Shown here: positions 1-9,057 of the stretch, one piece after another
Layout: every line of letters starts with the position of its first letter
Numbering within the stretch: the stretch's first letter is position 1
From: Cryobacterium arcticum
GTDB lineage: Bacteria; Actinomycetota; Actinomycetes; Actinomycetales; Microbacteriaceae
Length of the DNA: 64,000 nt
NCBI RefSeq assembly: GCF_001679725.1
Contig: NZ_CP016282.1
Span: forward strand, 2,232,001-2,296,000
Direction: 5' to 3'
Program-made: the position numbers and the translations under genes
Notes under the pieces: model-generated
The model's input: only the letters and a program-made list of their open reading frames with translations
Database searches by the model: none
Told to the model about the DNA's origin: nothing

Positions 1-243
1 CACGGTGACGATGTCGTTCGACACGAACTTCATGGTGTCGTAGATGGCCATGCCCGCGGTGATCGATCCGCCGGGTGAGTTGATGTAGAGGAAGATGTCC
101 CGCTGAGAATCTTCTGCTGCAAGCAGCAGGATCTTGGCACAAATCTCGTTGGCGTTGTCGTCGCGCACTTCTGAGCCGAGCCAGATAATGCGGTCGTTAA
201 GCAGCCGGTCAAAAACGCCGGGTGTAAGTGCCATTTCGGCCAT
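1..243 (-). CDS. clpP: ATP-dependent Clp protease proteolytic subunit ClpP (partial)
   Basis: This is the N-terminal 81 residues of a ClpP serine protease subunit; the rest lies beyond the left edge. The protein forms the barrel-shaped proteolytic core that degrades unfolded proteins handed over by a Clp ATPase. The family-typical stretches [10 protein letters not shown] and [20 protein letters not shown] are visible, but the catalytic Ser and His would fall outside the window. A GGAG lies about 8 nt before the ATG at 243, which decides the start over the internal ATG at 234. It follows tig on the same strand, the usual actinobacterial order, where a second clpP and clpX normally follow. Confidence 0.95.
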   Translation of the reverse strand, partial: MAEMALTPGVFDRLLNDRIIWLGSEVRDDNANEICAKILLLAAEDSQRDIFLYINSPGGSITAGMAIYDTMKFVSNDIVTV

Positions 244-350
244 GTCGCGCTCCGTTTCACTTGTCGCTTCAGGAATGAATCTATAGGGTCCAACGCGCGG
301 GAAAGGCTGTGTTCGCCCTCGGCAGATTCAGCGCAGGACCCGGTACGCAG

Positions 351-384
351 AACGGGCCGGCTGTCCGTGGACAACCGACCCGTT
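351..384 (-). terminator. Rho-independent-like terminator after tig
   Basis: An inverted repeat AACGGG-C-CGG-C-TGTCC pairs with GGACA-A-CCG-A-CCCGTT around a 2-nt loop. It sits 20 nt beyond the tig stop on the leftward strand. No clear U-tract follows, so it may be only a processing or pausing hairpin before clpP. Confidence 0.55.
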
Positions 385-404
385 CTTCGCCTGACGGCGG
401 GATG

Positions 405-1793
405 CTACTTCTTGGCTGCAGCCTTCTTCTTGGGCTTCGCCTCGGCGGCCGGTGCCTCCTCGACGGCTTCGTCAGAAGCTGCCTCGTCGGTGGCCTCATC
501 CGCTGCCGGCTCGTCGTCGACGACGGCCGTGAACTCGGACAGGTCGACGGTGGCACCGTTGGAGTCGGTGACAACTGCCTTGCCCAGGGCGATGGCGAGG
601 GCCTTGTTACGGGCGACCTCGGCGACCATGGAGGGGATCTGGCCGTTGCCGGACAGGGCCTGAACGAATTCGCTCGGGTCCATGCCGTACTGCGAGGCAC
701 CCTGGATCAGGTACTGGGTGAGCTCGTCCTGGCTGACCTTGACCTTCTCGGCCTCGGCGATGGTGTCGAGGAGGATCTGCTGGCGGAAGGTCTTCTCGCT
801 GGCTTCGGTGACCTCGGCGCGGTGGGTCTCGTCTTCGAGGCGGTTCTCACCCTCGAGGTGACGGTGCACCTCGTCGGCGATGATCGCTTCGGGGATGGGG
901 ACCTCGACGGAGGAGAGCAGCTGCTCGATGAGCAGCTCGCGGGCCTGGTTGCCCTGGCCGAAGACCTTGGAGCGGCCGACCTGAACCTTGAGGCTCTCGG
1001 TGAGCTCCGCGATGGTGTCGAACTCGCTGGCGATCTGAGCGAAGTCGTCGTCTGCGGTGGGAAGCTCGCGCTCCTTCACGGCGATGACGGTGACGGTGAT
1101 CTCAGCGGTCTCGCCCTCGTGGTCGCCGCCGAGCAGCTTCGACGCGAAGGTGGTGGTCTCACCGGCGGTGAGGGACTCGAGTGCTTCGTCGATGCCCTCG
1201 ATGAGGTCGCCGGAGCCGACCTCGTAGGAGATGCCGCTGGCGTTGTCGACCTCGACACCGTTGACGGATGCGACGAGGTCGATCTGCGCGAAGTCACCGG
1301 TGGTGGCGGGACGGTCGACGGTGATCAGCGTGCCGAAGCGGCTGCGCAGGGTGTTGAGCTCCTCGGTGACCTCGTCATCGGAGATGTCAACCGCGTCAAC
1401 GGTGAGCTTGAGGCCCTCGTAGGCGGGCAGGTCGATTTCGGGGCGCACGTCGACCTCGATGGCCAGCAGCAGGTCGCCGGAGAAGTCCTTGTCGCTGGGC
1501 CATTCGACGATGTCGGCCTCGGGGCGGCCGAGCGGGCGCAGCTTGTGCTCGTCGACGGCCTTGCGGTAGAAACCGTCGAGGCTCTCGTTGACGGCGTGCT
1601 CCAGCACGGCGGACTTGCCGACGCGCTGGTCGATGATGGGCGGCGGAACCTTGCCCTTGCGGAAGCCGGGGATGTTGATGTCCTCGGCAATGTGCCCGTA
1701 GGCGTGGGTGATGCTGGGCTTCAGCTCCTCAGGGGTCACCGAGATGGTGACCTTGGCGCGTGTGGGGCTCAGCTTTTCGACCGTGGACTTCAC
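405..1793 (-). CDS. tig: Trigger factor (ribosome-associated chaperone and peptidyl-prolyl isomerase)
   Basis: Trigger factor binds near the ribosome exit tunnel and holds and folds nascent chains. The 462-residue protein has the N-terminal ribosome-binding domain with the signature [15 protein letters not shown] at about residues 44-58, a central FKBP-type PPIase region (residues about 150-245, [10 protein letters not shown]...GVEVDNA) and a helical C-terminal chaperone domain. The last 45 residues are an acidic, alanine-rich tail ending in a lysine run ([10 protein letters not shown]), typical of actinobacterial forms. The start is GTG at 1793 with GGAGA 7 nt upstream. Downstream is clpP; upstream on the same strand is tRNA-Pro. 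Confidence 0.97.
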   Translation of the reverse strand: MKSTVEKLSPTRAKVTISVTPEELKPSITHAYGHIAEDINIPGFRKGKVPPPIIDQRVGKSAVLEHAVNESLDGFYRKAVDEHKLRPLGRPEADIVEWPSDKDFSGDLLLAIEVDVRPEIDLPAYEGLKLTVDAVDISDDEVTEELNTLRSRFGTLITVDRPATTGDFAQIDLVASVNGVEVDNASGISYEVGSGDLIEGIDEALESLTAGETTTFASKLLGGDHEGETAEITVTVIAVKERELPTADDDFAQIASEFDTIAELTESLKVQVGRSKVFGQGNQARELLIEQLLSSVEVPIPEAIIADEVHRHLEGENRLEDETHRAEVTEASEKTFRQQILLDTIAEAEKVKVSQDELTQYLIQGASQYGMDPSEFVQALSGNGQIPSMVAEVARNKALAIALGKAVVTDSNGATVDLSEFTAVVDDEPAADEATDEAASDEAVEEAPAAEAKPKKKAAAKK

Positions 1794-1849
1794 GTTTAAA
1801 TCTCCTGTGTTCGACAGTTATGTTCGTCAGATGTTCAGGGGGGTGATGG

Positions 1850-1923
1850 TCGGGGCGACAGGATTCGAACCTGCGACCTCTCGGTCCCAAACCGAGCGCT
1901 CTACCAAGCTGAGCTACGCCCCG
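1850..1923 (-). tRNA. tRNA-Pro (anticodon TGG)
   Basis: On the minus strand a 7-bp acceptor stem CGGGGCG/CGCCCCG, the D-arm GCTCAGCTTGGTAGAGC, an anticodon arm CTCGG-TTTGGGA-CCGAG with anticodon TGG, and the T-loop GGTTCGAATCC form a complete cloverleaf with discriminator A. No CCA is encoded. Confidence 0.96.
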
Positions 1924-2141
1924 GATGTCATCTCACCCGTTGGGGCCACCAGCTTGGCGCGCAGACTCACACGACAGGCGGATTGACCTCCGTCAGTCTA
2001 GTGCACGACCCGAAGCCCGGGGTGTCCCTGAACGCATTCAAGGCCCGTTCCCGGGCCGATTTCGGTGCGGCTGGGGGCTTGCGGGAAAACGTGCGCCGAA
2101 ACCTGTACTACGATATTCGAGTGCCGCTCCGCGTGGCACAT

Positions 2142-2215
2142 GGGGATGTAGCTCAATGGTAGAGCCTCAGTTTTCCAAACTGATGGCGCGGGTTCGATTC
2201 CCGTCATCCCCTCCA
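2142..2215 (+). tRNA. tRNA-Gly (anticodon TCC)
   Basis: The acceptor stem GGGGATG/CATCCCC, the D-arm GCTCAATGGTAGAGC, an anticodon arm TCAGT-TTTCCAA-ACTGA (anticodon TCC) and the T-arm CGGGTTCGATTCCCG make a complete tRNA. CCA is encoded at 2213-2215. The 52-bp repeat array starts about 60 bp downstream. Confidence 0.97.
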
Positions 2216-2272
2216 AAACACCCGCACAGTAGGCCCCGTCGGCGATTTTTCCACGGTCCGCAACCATCTCGC

Positions 2273-2580
2273 CGGTCGAACTTGTCAAGGCCGAGTGACG
2301 TGCGGATGCGTCGTGCCCACGCGTCGGTCGAGCTCGTCGAGACCCGGTGACGTGCGTAAACGTCGCCACCGATCGCCGGTCGAGCTCGTCGAGACCCGGT
2401 GACGTGCGTAAACGTCGCCACCGATCGTCGGTCGAGCTCGTCGAGACCCGGTGAAGTGCGTAAACGTCGCCGCCGATCGTCGGTCGAGCTCGTCGAGACC
2501 CGGTGACGTCGTCTCGACAGGCTCGACCGACGTCTCGGTGCGTTCGTGAGGTCCTCTCGCGGCGTCTCAACAGGCTCAAC
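2273..2580. repeat. 52-bp tandem array of the GGTCGAGCTCGTCGAGACC palindromic repeat
   Basis: Copies of CGGTCGAGCT begin at 2273 (diverged), 2325, 2377, 2429 and 2481, exactly 52 bp apart; between the cores runs a near-identical stretch GTGACGTGCGTAAACGTCGC. At about 2508-2580 two copies in the opposite orientation follow (TCTCGACAGGCTCGACC and GTCTCAACAGGCTCAACC). The array fills the gene-free space 2216-2640 between tRNA-Gly and the convergent SDR; no other feature is visible there. The open frames through it are repeat artefacts. Confidence 0.9.
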
Positions 2581-2640
2581 CAACTGACGGCTGGCGCGCT
2601 CGGTTCGGGTGACGGGTACCTAGGAGCGAGCGAGTCGCCG

Positions 2641-3594
2641 TCAAGCGAAGGCGTAGGTGACGCCGGTCAGGCGCTCGCTCTCGGTCCAGAGCCTGCGGGC
2701 ATCCTCGGTGTTCTGGGAGCGCTTGGAGCGGGTCACCGGAACCGGATGCCCGTGCTGCTGCCCGAACCCCTCCGGACCCACGAACGAGTTACCGGCCAGG
2801 CCGGGCACGGTTGCCGCGTACAGCGTCGGCAGGGCGCCCCACACCGCCGGCTGGGCGAGTTCGCGGATGACCGCGGCCGTGAACCGGGCCCGCCTCGTGG
2901 TTGTCTTGGCTCCGCGCATGGCCGGTCCGGTGCTCTGCAGGTTCGTGAGCGCAAATCCCGGATGCGCCGCCATGGCCCGCAGCGGTACTTTCGCGGCCGT
3001 CGCCCGGCGCTGCAACTCGCTCGTGAACAGCAGGTTCGCGAGCTTGCTCTGCCCGTACGCCGGCCACGCCCGGTAGCGCTTTGCGCCCATCAGGTCGTCG
3101 AAGTTCATCTTCCCGATGCGGTGGACGGTGGAGGACAGCGTGACCACGCGGGCATCCGGGCTCGTCGTGAGGAGCGGCAGCAGTCGCCCGGTGAGTGCGA
3201 AGTGGCCCAGGTGGTTGGTGCCGAACTGCATTTCGAACCCGTCAGCCGTTTGTCGTTGGGGCAGGTTCATCACCCCGGCGTTGTTGACCAGCAGGTCCAG
3301 CCGTCCGGTGCTGTCCGCGAACCGTCCGGCGAACGCCGCGATCGAGTCGAGACTGGCCAGGTCGAGCACACCCACCGCCAGGTCGGCGTCGGGCAGGCGG
3401 TCGCGCATCCGTTCGACGGCGGCCTCTCCCCTGGCGGCGTCACGCACGGCCAGCGTCACGGATGCGCCGTGTGCGGCGAGCTGCGCCGCTGTCACGAACC
3501 CGAGACCCGAATTGGCGCCCGTCACGATCGCGGTGACGCCGGTGAGGTCGCCGATCTTGTCTTCGGTCCAGCCGTAGCCGAGCTTGGGTTCCAT
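2641..3594 (-). CDS. Short-chain dehydrogenase/reductase (WWOX/retinol-dehydrogenase-like)
   Basis: A 317-residue classical SDR that should use NAD(P)(H) to interconvert an alcohol and a carbonyl; the substrate cannot be told. The cofactor motif TGANSGLG is at 25-32, NNAG at 104-107, the catalytic Ser near 154-155, and Tyr180/Lys184 in YGQSK. The longer C-terminal region and the QTADGFEMQFGTNHLGHF stretch resemble the retinol-dehydrogenase/WWOX-like branch. The ATG at 3594 lies only 3 nt after the lactate dehydrogenase stop, so the two are probably co-transcribed. Confidence 0.88.
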   Translation of the reverse strand: MEPKLGYGWTEDKIGDLTGVTAIVTGANSGLGFVTAAQLAAHGASVTLAVRDAARGEAAVERMRDRLPDADLAVGVLDLASLDSIAAFAGRFADSTGRLDLLVNNAGVMNLPQRQTADGFEMQFGTNHLGHFALTGRLLPLLTTSPDARVVTLSSTVHRIGKMNFDDLMGAKRYRAWPAYGQSKLANLLFTSELQRRATAAKVPLRAMAAHPGFALTNLQSTGPAMRGAKTTTRRARFTAAVIRELAQPAVWGALPTLYAATVPGLAGNSFVGPEGFGQQHGHPVPVTRSKRSQNTEDARRLWTESERLTGVTYAFA

Positions 3595-3597
3595 GGG

Positions 3598-4584
3598 TCA
3601 GGCCAATCCGAGAGTGTCGAGGGAGGCGCGGAGGGTGGCGGCCGAGTGTTCGAACAGGGCCTGTTCCTTGGGCGAGAAGGGCACGTCGATGACGCGGGCG
3701 ATGCCACTGGCGTCAATCACGCTGGGCACAGACAGGGCCACCCCGCTGACGCCGCGGTAGTCGGTGAGCACCGAGCTGACCGGCAGGATCGCGCCCTCGT
3801 CGCGCAGAACGGCCTCGACGATCCGGGCCCCGGAGAGCCCGATGGCGTAGTTGGTGGCGCCCTTGCCCTCGATCACCCGGTAGGCGGCGTTCTTCACGTC
3901 CTCGGCGATCGACTCGAACTCGGCCTCGGTGAACGGCACCGACCCCGACGACGACGCGGAACCGCCGGCGCTCCGGGTCAGCATCCAGTCGGCCAGGGAG
4001 ATCGGGCCGATCCGGGCCTGCGACCAGAGCGGGAACTCGGAGTCACCGTGCTCGCCGACGATGAGCGCGTGCACATTGGAGATCGCCACGCCCACTCGCT
4101 CGGAGAGCATCCAGCGCAACCGGGACGAGTCGAGCACCGTGCCGGAGCCGAACACCCGGGCCGGCGGCAGGCCGCTGAACTGCTGGGCGGCGACCGCGAG
4201 CACGTCGACGGGGTTGGTGACGAGCACGAAGATGGCGTCCGGGGCCCGCTCGACGAGCTTGGGCATCAGGTCGCGGAGGATCTCCACGTTCACGCCGGCC
4301 ATCTCCAGCCGCGACTGGCCGGGGTGCTGGCGGGCGCCGGCCGTGATCACCACAACGTTGGCGTCGCTGACCACGTCGAGGTCGTCGCCGCCGGTGACCC
4401 GGGATGCGCCGGTGAACTGAGTGCCGTGTGCGAGGTCGAGCACCTCGGCGGCAACCTTGGTGGAGTTGATGTCGTAGAGGGCCACCTCGCGGGCCGACTC
4501 CCGGATCAGGGCGGCGTAGGCCAGCGAGGTGCCCACGGCACCGGCGCCGACGATGGCCAGTTTGGAGTTCTCAATCACGCTCAT
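3598..4584 (-). CDS. ldh: L-lactate dehydrogenase
   Basis: This 328-residue cytosolic enzyme reduces pyruvate to L-lactate with NADH. It has the Rossmann motif VGAGAVGTSLAY near the N-terminus, the Asp for NAD in LYDIN, the mobile-loop stretch TAGARQHPGQSRLEM with Gln at the substrate-specificity position and the following Arg, and the catalytic GEHGDSE. An open extension of 40 residues upstream is unsupported; MSVIENSK at 4584 fits the family length. The neighbouring SDR follows after 3 nt. It could in principle be a malate dehydrogenase, but the AR(Q) loop argues for lactate. Confidence 0.93.
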   Translation of the reverse strand: MSVIENSKLAIVGAGAVGTSLAYAALIRESAREVALYDINSTKVAAEVLDLAHGTQFTGASRVTGGDDLDVVSDANVVVITAGARQHPGQSRLEMAGVNVEILRDLMPKLVERAPDAIFVLVTNPVDVLAVAAQQFSGLPPARVFGSGTVLDSSRLRWMLSERVGVAISNVHALIVGEHGDSEFPLWSQARIGPISLADWMLTRSAGGSASSSGSVPFTEAEFESIAEDVKNAAYRVIEGKGATNYAIGLSGARIVEAVLRDEGAILPVSSVLTDYRGVSGVALSVPSVIDASGIARVIDVPFSPKEQALFEHSAATLRASLDTLGLA

Positions 4585-4805
4585 GGTCCTAGTGTCCTCC
4601 ATCCCGGAGGAGCCCCGGACACCACGGCTCCGGCGGATGCGCGCCGCGCCCTCCCACGCACCGACCGGGGACACAGTGCCCTCTCGCCGGCTCCCTGGGG
4701 GCACTCCGACGCACCTCGCGAAGCCGTGCTGCGCCGACTTCGGGCACAGTGCCGCTTCCCGGGCATCGAAGTGGCCTCGTGCCGCAACTCGCGGAGTGTC
4801 TCGGT

Positions 4806-5486
4806 TCAGGCTTGCAGGAAGGCCAGCACCGCGAGCACCCGCCGGTGGTCGGAGCCTGTGTCGTCCAGCCCGAGCTTCTGGAAGATCGCGGTGACGTTCT
4901 TCTCCACCGCGCCGACCCCGATCACCAGGCGTTCGGCGATGCCGACATTGGTGCGGCCCTCGGCCATCAGCCCCAGCACATCGCGCTCCCGCGGGGTGAG
5001 GGCGGCCAACGGGTTGCTGCGCCGGGCGAGCAGCTCCCGCACCACCTGCGGGTCGAGCACCGTGCCTCCGGCGCTCACCCGGGAGACGGCATCCTGCAGC
5101 TCGTCGAGCGAGGCGACCCGGTCCTTGAGCAGGTAGCCCAGGCCGCCCTCGCCCGAGGCGAGCAGCTCCTGCACGTAGGTGCCCTCGACGTACTGGCTCA
5201 GCAGCAGGATGCCGATGCCCGGCTGCCGCCGCCGCAGCTCGATGGCCGCCCGCACGCCCTCGTCGCGGAAAGTCGGCGGCATCCGTACGTCGAGCACGGC
5301 CAGGTCGGGCCGCAGCCGATCGACCTCGGCCAGCAGCGTGTCGGCATCGCCGTAGGCTGCGACGGTGTCGAAGCCGGCCTCGGCGAACAAGCGCACCAGG
5401 CCCTCACGCAACAGAACCGAGTCCTCGGCCAGCACCAGGCGCAGTCGCGGGGACGGGGCCTGGTGCGGGTGCTGGAGGGAGCTCAT
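4806..5486 (-). CDS. Two-component response regulator, NarL/LuxR family
   Basis: A 226-residue regulator with an N-terminal receiver domain and a C-terminal LuxR-type helix-turn-helix. The acidic pocket is AED near residues 20-22, the phosphoacceptor Asp66 is in VLDVRMPP, and the HTH contains LTPRERDVLGLMAEGRTNVGIA. It pairs with the histidine kinase just upstream on the same strand. Start choice is open: ATG at 5486 is nearest to the conserved domain, while a GTG at 5552 would overlap the kinase stop as GTGA and add 22 residues that look unconserved. Its targets are unknown. Confidence 0.92.
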   Translation of the reverse strand: MSSLQHPHQAPSPRLRLVLAEDSVLLREGLVRLFAEAGFDTVAAYGDADTLLAEVDRLRPDLAVLDVRMPPTFRDEGVRAAIELRRRQPGIGILLLSQYVEGTYVQELLASGEGGLGYLLKDRVASLDELQDAVSRVSAGGTVLDPQVVRELLARRSNPLAALTPRERDVLGLMAEGRTNVGIAERLVIGVGAVEKNVTAIFQKLGLDDTGSDHRRVLAVLAFLQA

Positions 5487-5548
5487 GCCCTCAGGATACG
5501 GGGCCCGGAGGCGTGAGACCTCGGGATGGACGGCGGTCCTGAGCGCCG

Positions 5549-7117
5549 TCACGGACTCACAATCGAACCGCGCAGTTCGCTGACCAAGGGGATGTGCGCT
5601 CCGACCGCCGTGGGCCCGCCGGCGGGGCTCCGCACCGAGAGCACGCCGCGCAGGCCGCGCAGGCGTTCGTCAAGGCCAGCCAGGCCGTGGCCGCCCTGCA
5701 GCACCGCGCCGCCGTGACCGTTGTCGATCACCCAGAGGTCCAGCCAGGTCGAGTCGTCCTCCGGCACCCGGCGCAGCTCGAGGTGCAGCCGGGCGGTGGA
5801 GGCCCCGGCATGCTTGGCCACGTTGGTGAGCAGCTCAGCGGCGATGAAGTACGCGTTGCGTTCGATCTCGGAGGGCAGGCGCAGGTCCCGGTCCACCAGG
5901 AGCTCCAACTGCACGGGGACGGTGCTGCGCGCCGCGAGGGACTCCAGGGCCACGATCAGTCCGCGGTCCTGCAGGATGGGCGGCACGAGCCCACGGGACA
6001 GCGCCCGCAGCTCCTCGAGCGTGTCCCTGGCCTGGTCCCTGGCCTCCACCAGCAGACGCCGGGCGGCTTCGGGGTCATCGTCGAGACGGCGTTCGGCGCT
6101 GGCGAGGTCCATCTGCAGTCGCACCAGGCGCTGCTGCGGGCCGTCGTGGATGTCACGTTCGAGCCGGCGCAGCGACTGGTCCTCGGCCGAGACCGCGGCA
6201 CCGCGGGAGGCACTGAGGTCGGCGACCTCGCGCTGAAGGGCCTCGGACGACCACGCGCCCAGCATCACGACGGCAATGCCCTGGTGCATCATGACCAACG
6301 CGCGGGTGAGGAACGGGAGGGTGAGCAGGAAGGCGAGGCCGAGTGCGGCGTTCACGATGTTCTCGGCGGCCAGGTTCTGGGTGCTGCCCGGACCGTAGGC
6401 TCCTGTCCACAGGCCGTAGAGGCCGACGGAGTCGTTGTCGGCCGGCAGCGACCAGCTCCAGAGCCAGTAGGTGAGGCCGCCGAGCGCGCCGGACACCCAG
6501 ACGATGGTGAGCGACCACGACACGAGGCCGACGATGAAGTTCACGACCATGCCGTGAAGCAGGTAGAGCCAGTAGTGCCCCGACACCAGCGGGCCGAGGA
6601 TGGCGCGCAACGGCGTGGCCGGTTCGCCCCGCGGGGTCCACTGCGGGGCGGTGATGGCGGGCCGGCCGGCCCAGCGCAGCCGGGTGAGTTCGACGACCCC
6701 GAAGCCGCGCGCGGCGTACAGGGCGGCCACGACGATGAACAGGCCCACGAACAGGGCAACCAGGCTCAGGCCAGTGGAGAAAAGGGTCACGAGGACCGAG
6801 AAAGCGACGACGATGACGGGCAGGGTCGGCAGCAGGAAGCCGAGCTCCCGCGGTGTTCTCGCCCAGAGGCCGAGGTAACCACGCCCGGCGGACGACAGGG
6901 TGTCGGACGCGTCGACGGGCTCTCGCCCGGCAGGGCTGCCTGCGGGCGCGCCGGTTGGACTGGTGGACGGATCGCTGGCGGGCTGCACGAAGCCCAGCGT
7001 GGCAGAGTTCAGGCGTTCGGTGTTGAGGTCTGTGGTGAGATCGGTGGTGCTGTCGGGGGTGTCACCGGGGCCGGAACCGGCTGGGCTGTCTGCGGAGTTG
7101 AGCGTGGCGTTCGTCAT
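5549..7117 (-). CDS. Sensor histidine kinase (NarL-system type)
   Basis: A 522-residue membrane kinase. A low-complexity N-terminus (about residues 1-75, rich in Thr, Ser, Pro, Gly) precedes two hydrophobic blocks, LLPTLPVIVVAFSVLVTLF and a second around YWLYLLHGMVVNFIVGL to LGLAFLLTLPFL, that form the membrane sensor. Then comes a HisKA_3 dimerisation domain with phosphoacceptor His324 in RDIHDGPQQRL and an ATPase domain with N-box NAYFIAAELLTNVAKHAG and DNGHGG...GGHGLAGLDERL. The ATG at 7117 with a GGA just upstream is preferred; the frame continues upstream only through repeat DNA. It partners the response regulator. Confidence 0.92.
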   Translation of the reverse strand: MTNATLNSADSPAGSGPGDTPDSTTDLTTDLNTERLNSATLGFVQPASDPSTSPTGAPAGSPAGREPVDASDTLSSAGRGYLGLWARTPRELGFLLPTLPVIVVAFSVLVTLFSTGLSLVALFVGLFIVVAALYAARGFGVVELTRLRWAGRPAITAPQWTPRGEPATPLRAILGPLVSGHYWLYLLHGMVVNFIVGLVSWSLTIVWVSGALGGLTYWLWSWSLPADNDSVGLYGLWTGAYGPGSTQNLAAENIVNAALGLAFLLTLPFLTRALVMMHQGIAVVMLGAWSSEALQREVADLSASRGAAVSAEDQSLRRLERDIHDGPQQRLVRLQMDLASAERRLDDDPEAARRLLVEARDQARDTLEELRALSRGLVPPILQDRGLIVALESLAARSTVPVQLELLVDRDLRLPSEIERNAYFIAAELLTNVAKHAGASTARLHLELRRVPEDDSTWLDLWVIDNGHGGAVLQGGHGLAGLDERLRGLRGVLSVRSPAGGPTAVGAHIPLVSELRGSIVSP

Positions 7118-7196
7118 GGTTCCAGCGTGCCCGGCGGCGTCGACGGCGCACATCCCCCCAGCCGCCGGATCGGGCTGGGGGTTATCCCCCGCAGGC

Positions 7197-7560
7197 ACGA
7201 CACACACGCACGTCGCGGGGTCTCGACAGGCTCGACCGACGAGTGGGCGCGACCCAGCCGTTGGTTGAGCTTGTCGAAACCTGGCGGGCCGATGTCGCGG
7301 GCGCGACCCTGCACCTGTCACGGGGTCTCGACAGGCTCGACCGACGAGTGGGCGCGACCCAGCCGTTGGTTGAGCTTGTCGAAACCTGGCGGGCCGATGT
7401 CGCGGGCGCGACCCTGCACCTGTCACGGGGTCTCGACAGGCTCGACCGACGCACGGGCACGACACACACGCACGTCGCGGGGTCTCGACAGGCTCGACCA
7501 GCGCACGGCCACGACACACACGCACGTCACGGGGTCTCGACAGGCTCGACCAACGCACTG
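7197..7560. repeat. Composite array of GGTCTCGACAGGCTCGACC repeats (105-bp and about 52-bp units)
   Basis: The core TCTCGACAGG begins at 7221, 7326, 7431, 7483 and 7533. The first two units are 105-bp, nearly identical tandem copies, each holding a forward core and an inverted core (GGTTGAGCTTGTCGAAACC, first at 7263). The last steps are 52 and 50 bp and share GACACACACGCACGTC. The array fills 7118-7575, between the start of the kinase gene and the stop of the amidohydrolase gene; apart from the kinase upstream sequence at 7118-7196 nothing else is visible. Confidence 0.92.
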
Positions 7561-7575
7561 GGCGGCCCCGGAGGG

Positions 7576-9057
7576 TTAGAGCGTGTTGTGGGTGAACCGA
7601 CCAGCGAGCAGGGTCGCGGCCACGGGCATCCGGCGGAGGTCGTCAATCGAGGCGACGAACGGGTCGATCTCGCAGATCGCGAGGTCGGCCGGCTGACCGA
7701 CGGCGAGAGTGTGCCGGCCCCGGGCGGATGCCGCCAGCGCTGCCTGCCGTGAGATCGCCTGGTCGGGATGCCAGGCGGCGCGGTCGCCGCGGGTGCGTCC
7801 GACCGCGGCCGCGATGGCCAACCACGGATCGAGGGGCGCAACCGGCGCGTCCGAGCCGAGCGCCAGGGTGACGCCGGCCGCCAGCAGGTCGGCGAGCCGG
7901 AACGCGCGATCGGTGCGTCCGGCCCAATACCGGTCGGCCACGTCGCGGTCGTCGAGAGCATGCTCCGGCTGCACGCTCGCCGTCACGCCCAGCCGGGCGA
8001 ACCGGGCCACATCGGCCTCGGTCAGGAGTTGGGCGTGTTCGATGCTGCCCGTGCAGCCGACGGCCTCGAAAGCGTCGAGGGCGAGGCTGTTGGCGCTGTC
8101 GCCGATGGCGTGCACGGCCGGGCGGATGCCCGCGGCGTGAGCCCGGCGCATCTGTGTCGTGAGCTCGTCGGTGGGCACCGTGAGCATGCCACGGTCGTGC
8201 TCTCCGGTGAGCCCGGGGTACGCGTCGAAGCAGTAGGCCGTGCGGGTGTTCAGCGAGCCGTCGGTGATCACCTTGTACGGACCCACGGTGAGGAGTCCCC
8301 CGGTGCCTTCGATGACCTGGCCGCTGGTGAGACCCTGCTCGATCGCGTCGTCGAGATGATGGGTGTACAAGCCGAAGTCGACACGCAGCCGGTCCTGCCC
8401 TGCGGCCATGCGACGCTGCCACACGTCGAGGTTCCAGGTCATCTCCAGGTCGACGATCCCCACCACGCCACGGGCGGCAGCGGCCCGGGCGGCTTCGTCG
8501 GCCCAGGCGTCCAGGTCGGCATCGGGCACGTTGTCGATGGCGCGCTCCACCGCGAAGGCGTCGTCTTCACGGAGCAGACCGGTCTGGTGGCCGATGAAGC
8601 CGTACACGGCCAGAGCGGCCGAGTTCAGCCAGCAGCTGTGCAGGTCGCCGCTGACCAGAACCACCGGCACCGGCCCTGACGCGGCGTCGAGCAGGGAGCT
8701 GGTGGGCGCATCCGGCCAGAGTCCGTCCCGGAAGCCGAAGCCGACGAGCCGGTCCTGATCGCCCGCGGTCGGCAGCGCCGCCAAGGCCGCGAGCCGGTCG
8801 GCCACCAACCGGGCGGCGTCGGCGGCGCTGGTCGCCTCGGACACGTCCAACCGCCTCGAGGTCTGCGCCCACTGGCTGAAGTGCACGTGGTTGTCCCAGA
8901 GCCCGGGGATGATCCACCGTTCGGCGAGGTCGACGGAACGGGTCGCGGCGGCGTCGGGCGCGAGGTAGCCGATCGAGGTGATGAGACCGTTGTCGATGCG
9001 CACGTCGACGAGGTCGTCACTGCCCGGCAGCCGGCCGTTGCGGAGGATCAGGCTCAT
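7576..9057 (-). CDS. Amidohydrolase family protein (YtcJ-like)
   Basis: A 493-residue metal-dependent hydrolase of the YtcJ-type amidohydrolase family. It begins with the small beta-domain (LILRNGRLPG...VDVRIDNG), then the metal-binding NHVHFSQW, later HAIGDSANSLALDAFE and GSIEHAQLL, and LGSDAPVAPLDPW near the end, the usual order of metal ligands. Substrate unknown. The ATG overlaps the stop of the PaiB-like gene by 4 nt (ATGA), so the pair is translationally coupled. The 3' end abuts a repeat array. Confidence 0.88.
   Translation of the reverse strand: MSLILRNGRLPGSDDLVDVRIDNGLITSIGYLAPDAAATRSVDLAERWIIPGLWDNHVHFSQWAQTSRRLDVSEATSAADAARLVADRLAALAALPTAGDQDRLVGFGFRDGLWPDAPTSSLLDAASGPVPVVLVSGDLHSCWLNSAALAVYGFIGHQTGLLREDDAFAVERAIDNVPDADLDAWADEAARAAAARGVVGIVDLEMTWNLDVWQRRMAAGQDRLRVDFGLYTHHLDDAIEQGLTSGQVIEGTGGLLTVGPYKVITDGSLNTRTAYCFDAYPGLTGEHDRGMLTVPTDELTTQMRRAHAAGIRPAVHAIGDSANSLALDAFEAVGCTGSIEHAQLLTEADVARFARLGVTASVQPEHALDDRDVADRYWAGRTDRAFRLADLLAAGVTLALGSDAPVAPLDPWLAIAAAVGRTRGDRAAWHPDQAISRQAALAASARGRHTLAVGQPADLAICEIDPFVASIDDLRRMPVAATLLAGRFTHNTL

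Noticed and set aside
309..1799. A 496-codon open frame on the plus strand opposite tig
   Set aside because: It is the antisense shadow of trigger factor; high GC keeps opposite frames open and the product has no recognisable domain.
2503..5136. An 877-codon plus-strand frame over the SDR and ldh genes
   Set aside because: It is antisense to two well-supported enzymes and begins in repeat DNA.
5486..5552. A GTG start at 5552 for the response regulator (GTGA overlap with the kinase stop)
   Set aside because: Possible, but the added 22 residues look unlike a receiver-domain extension; kept only as an alternative.
2273..7560. CRISPR-like regular repeats
   Set aside because: The 'spacers' are nearly identical between units, cores are palindromic and occur in both orientations, and no cas gene is present.
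5594..7579. A 661-codon plus-strand frame opposite the histidine kinase
   Set aside because: Shadow frame; it ends in the repeat array and shows Gly/Arg/Pro-rich shadow composition.
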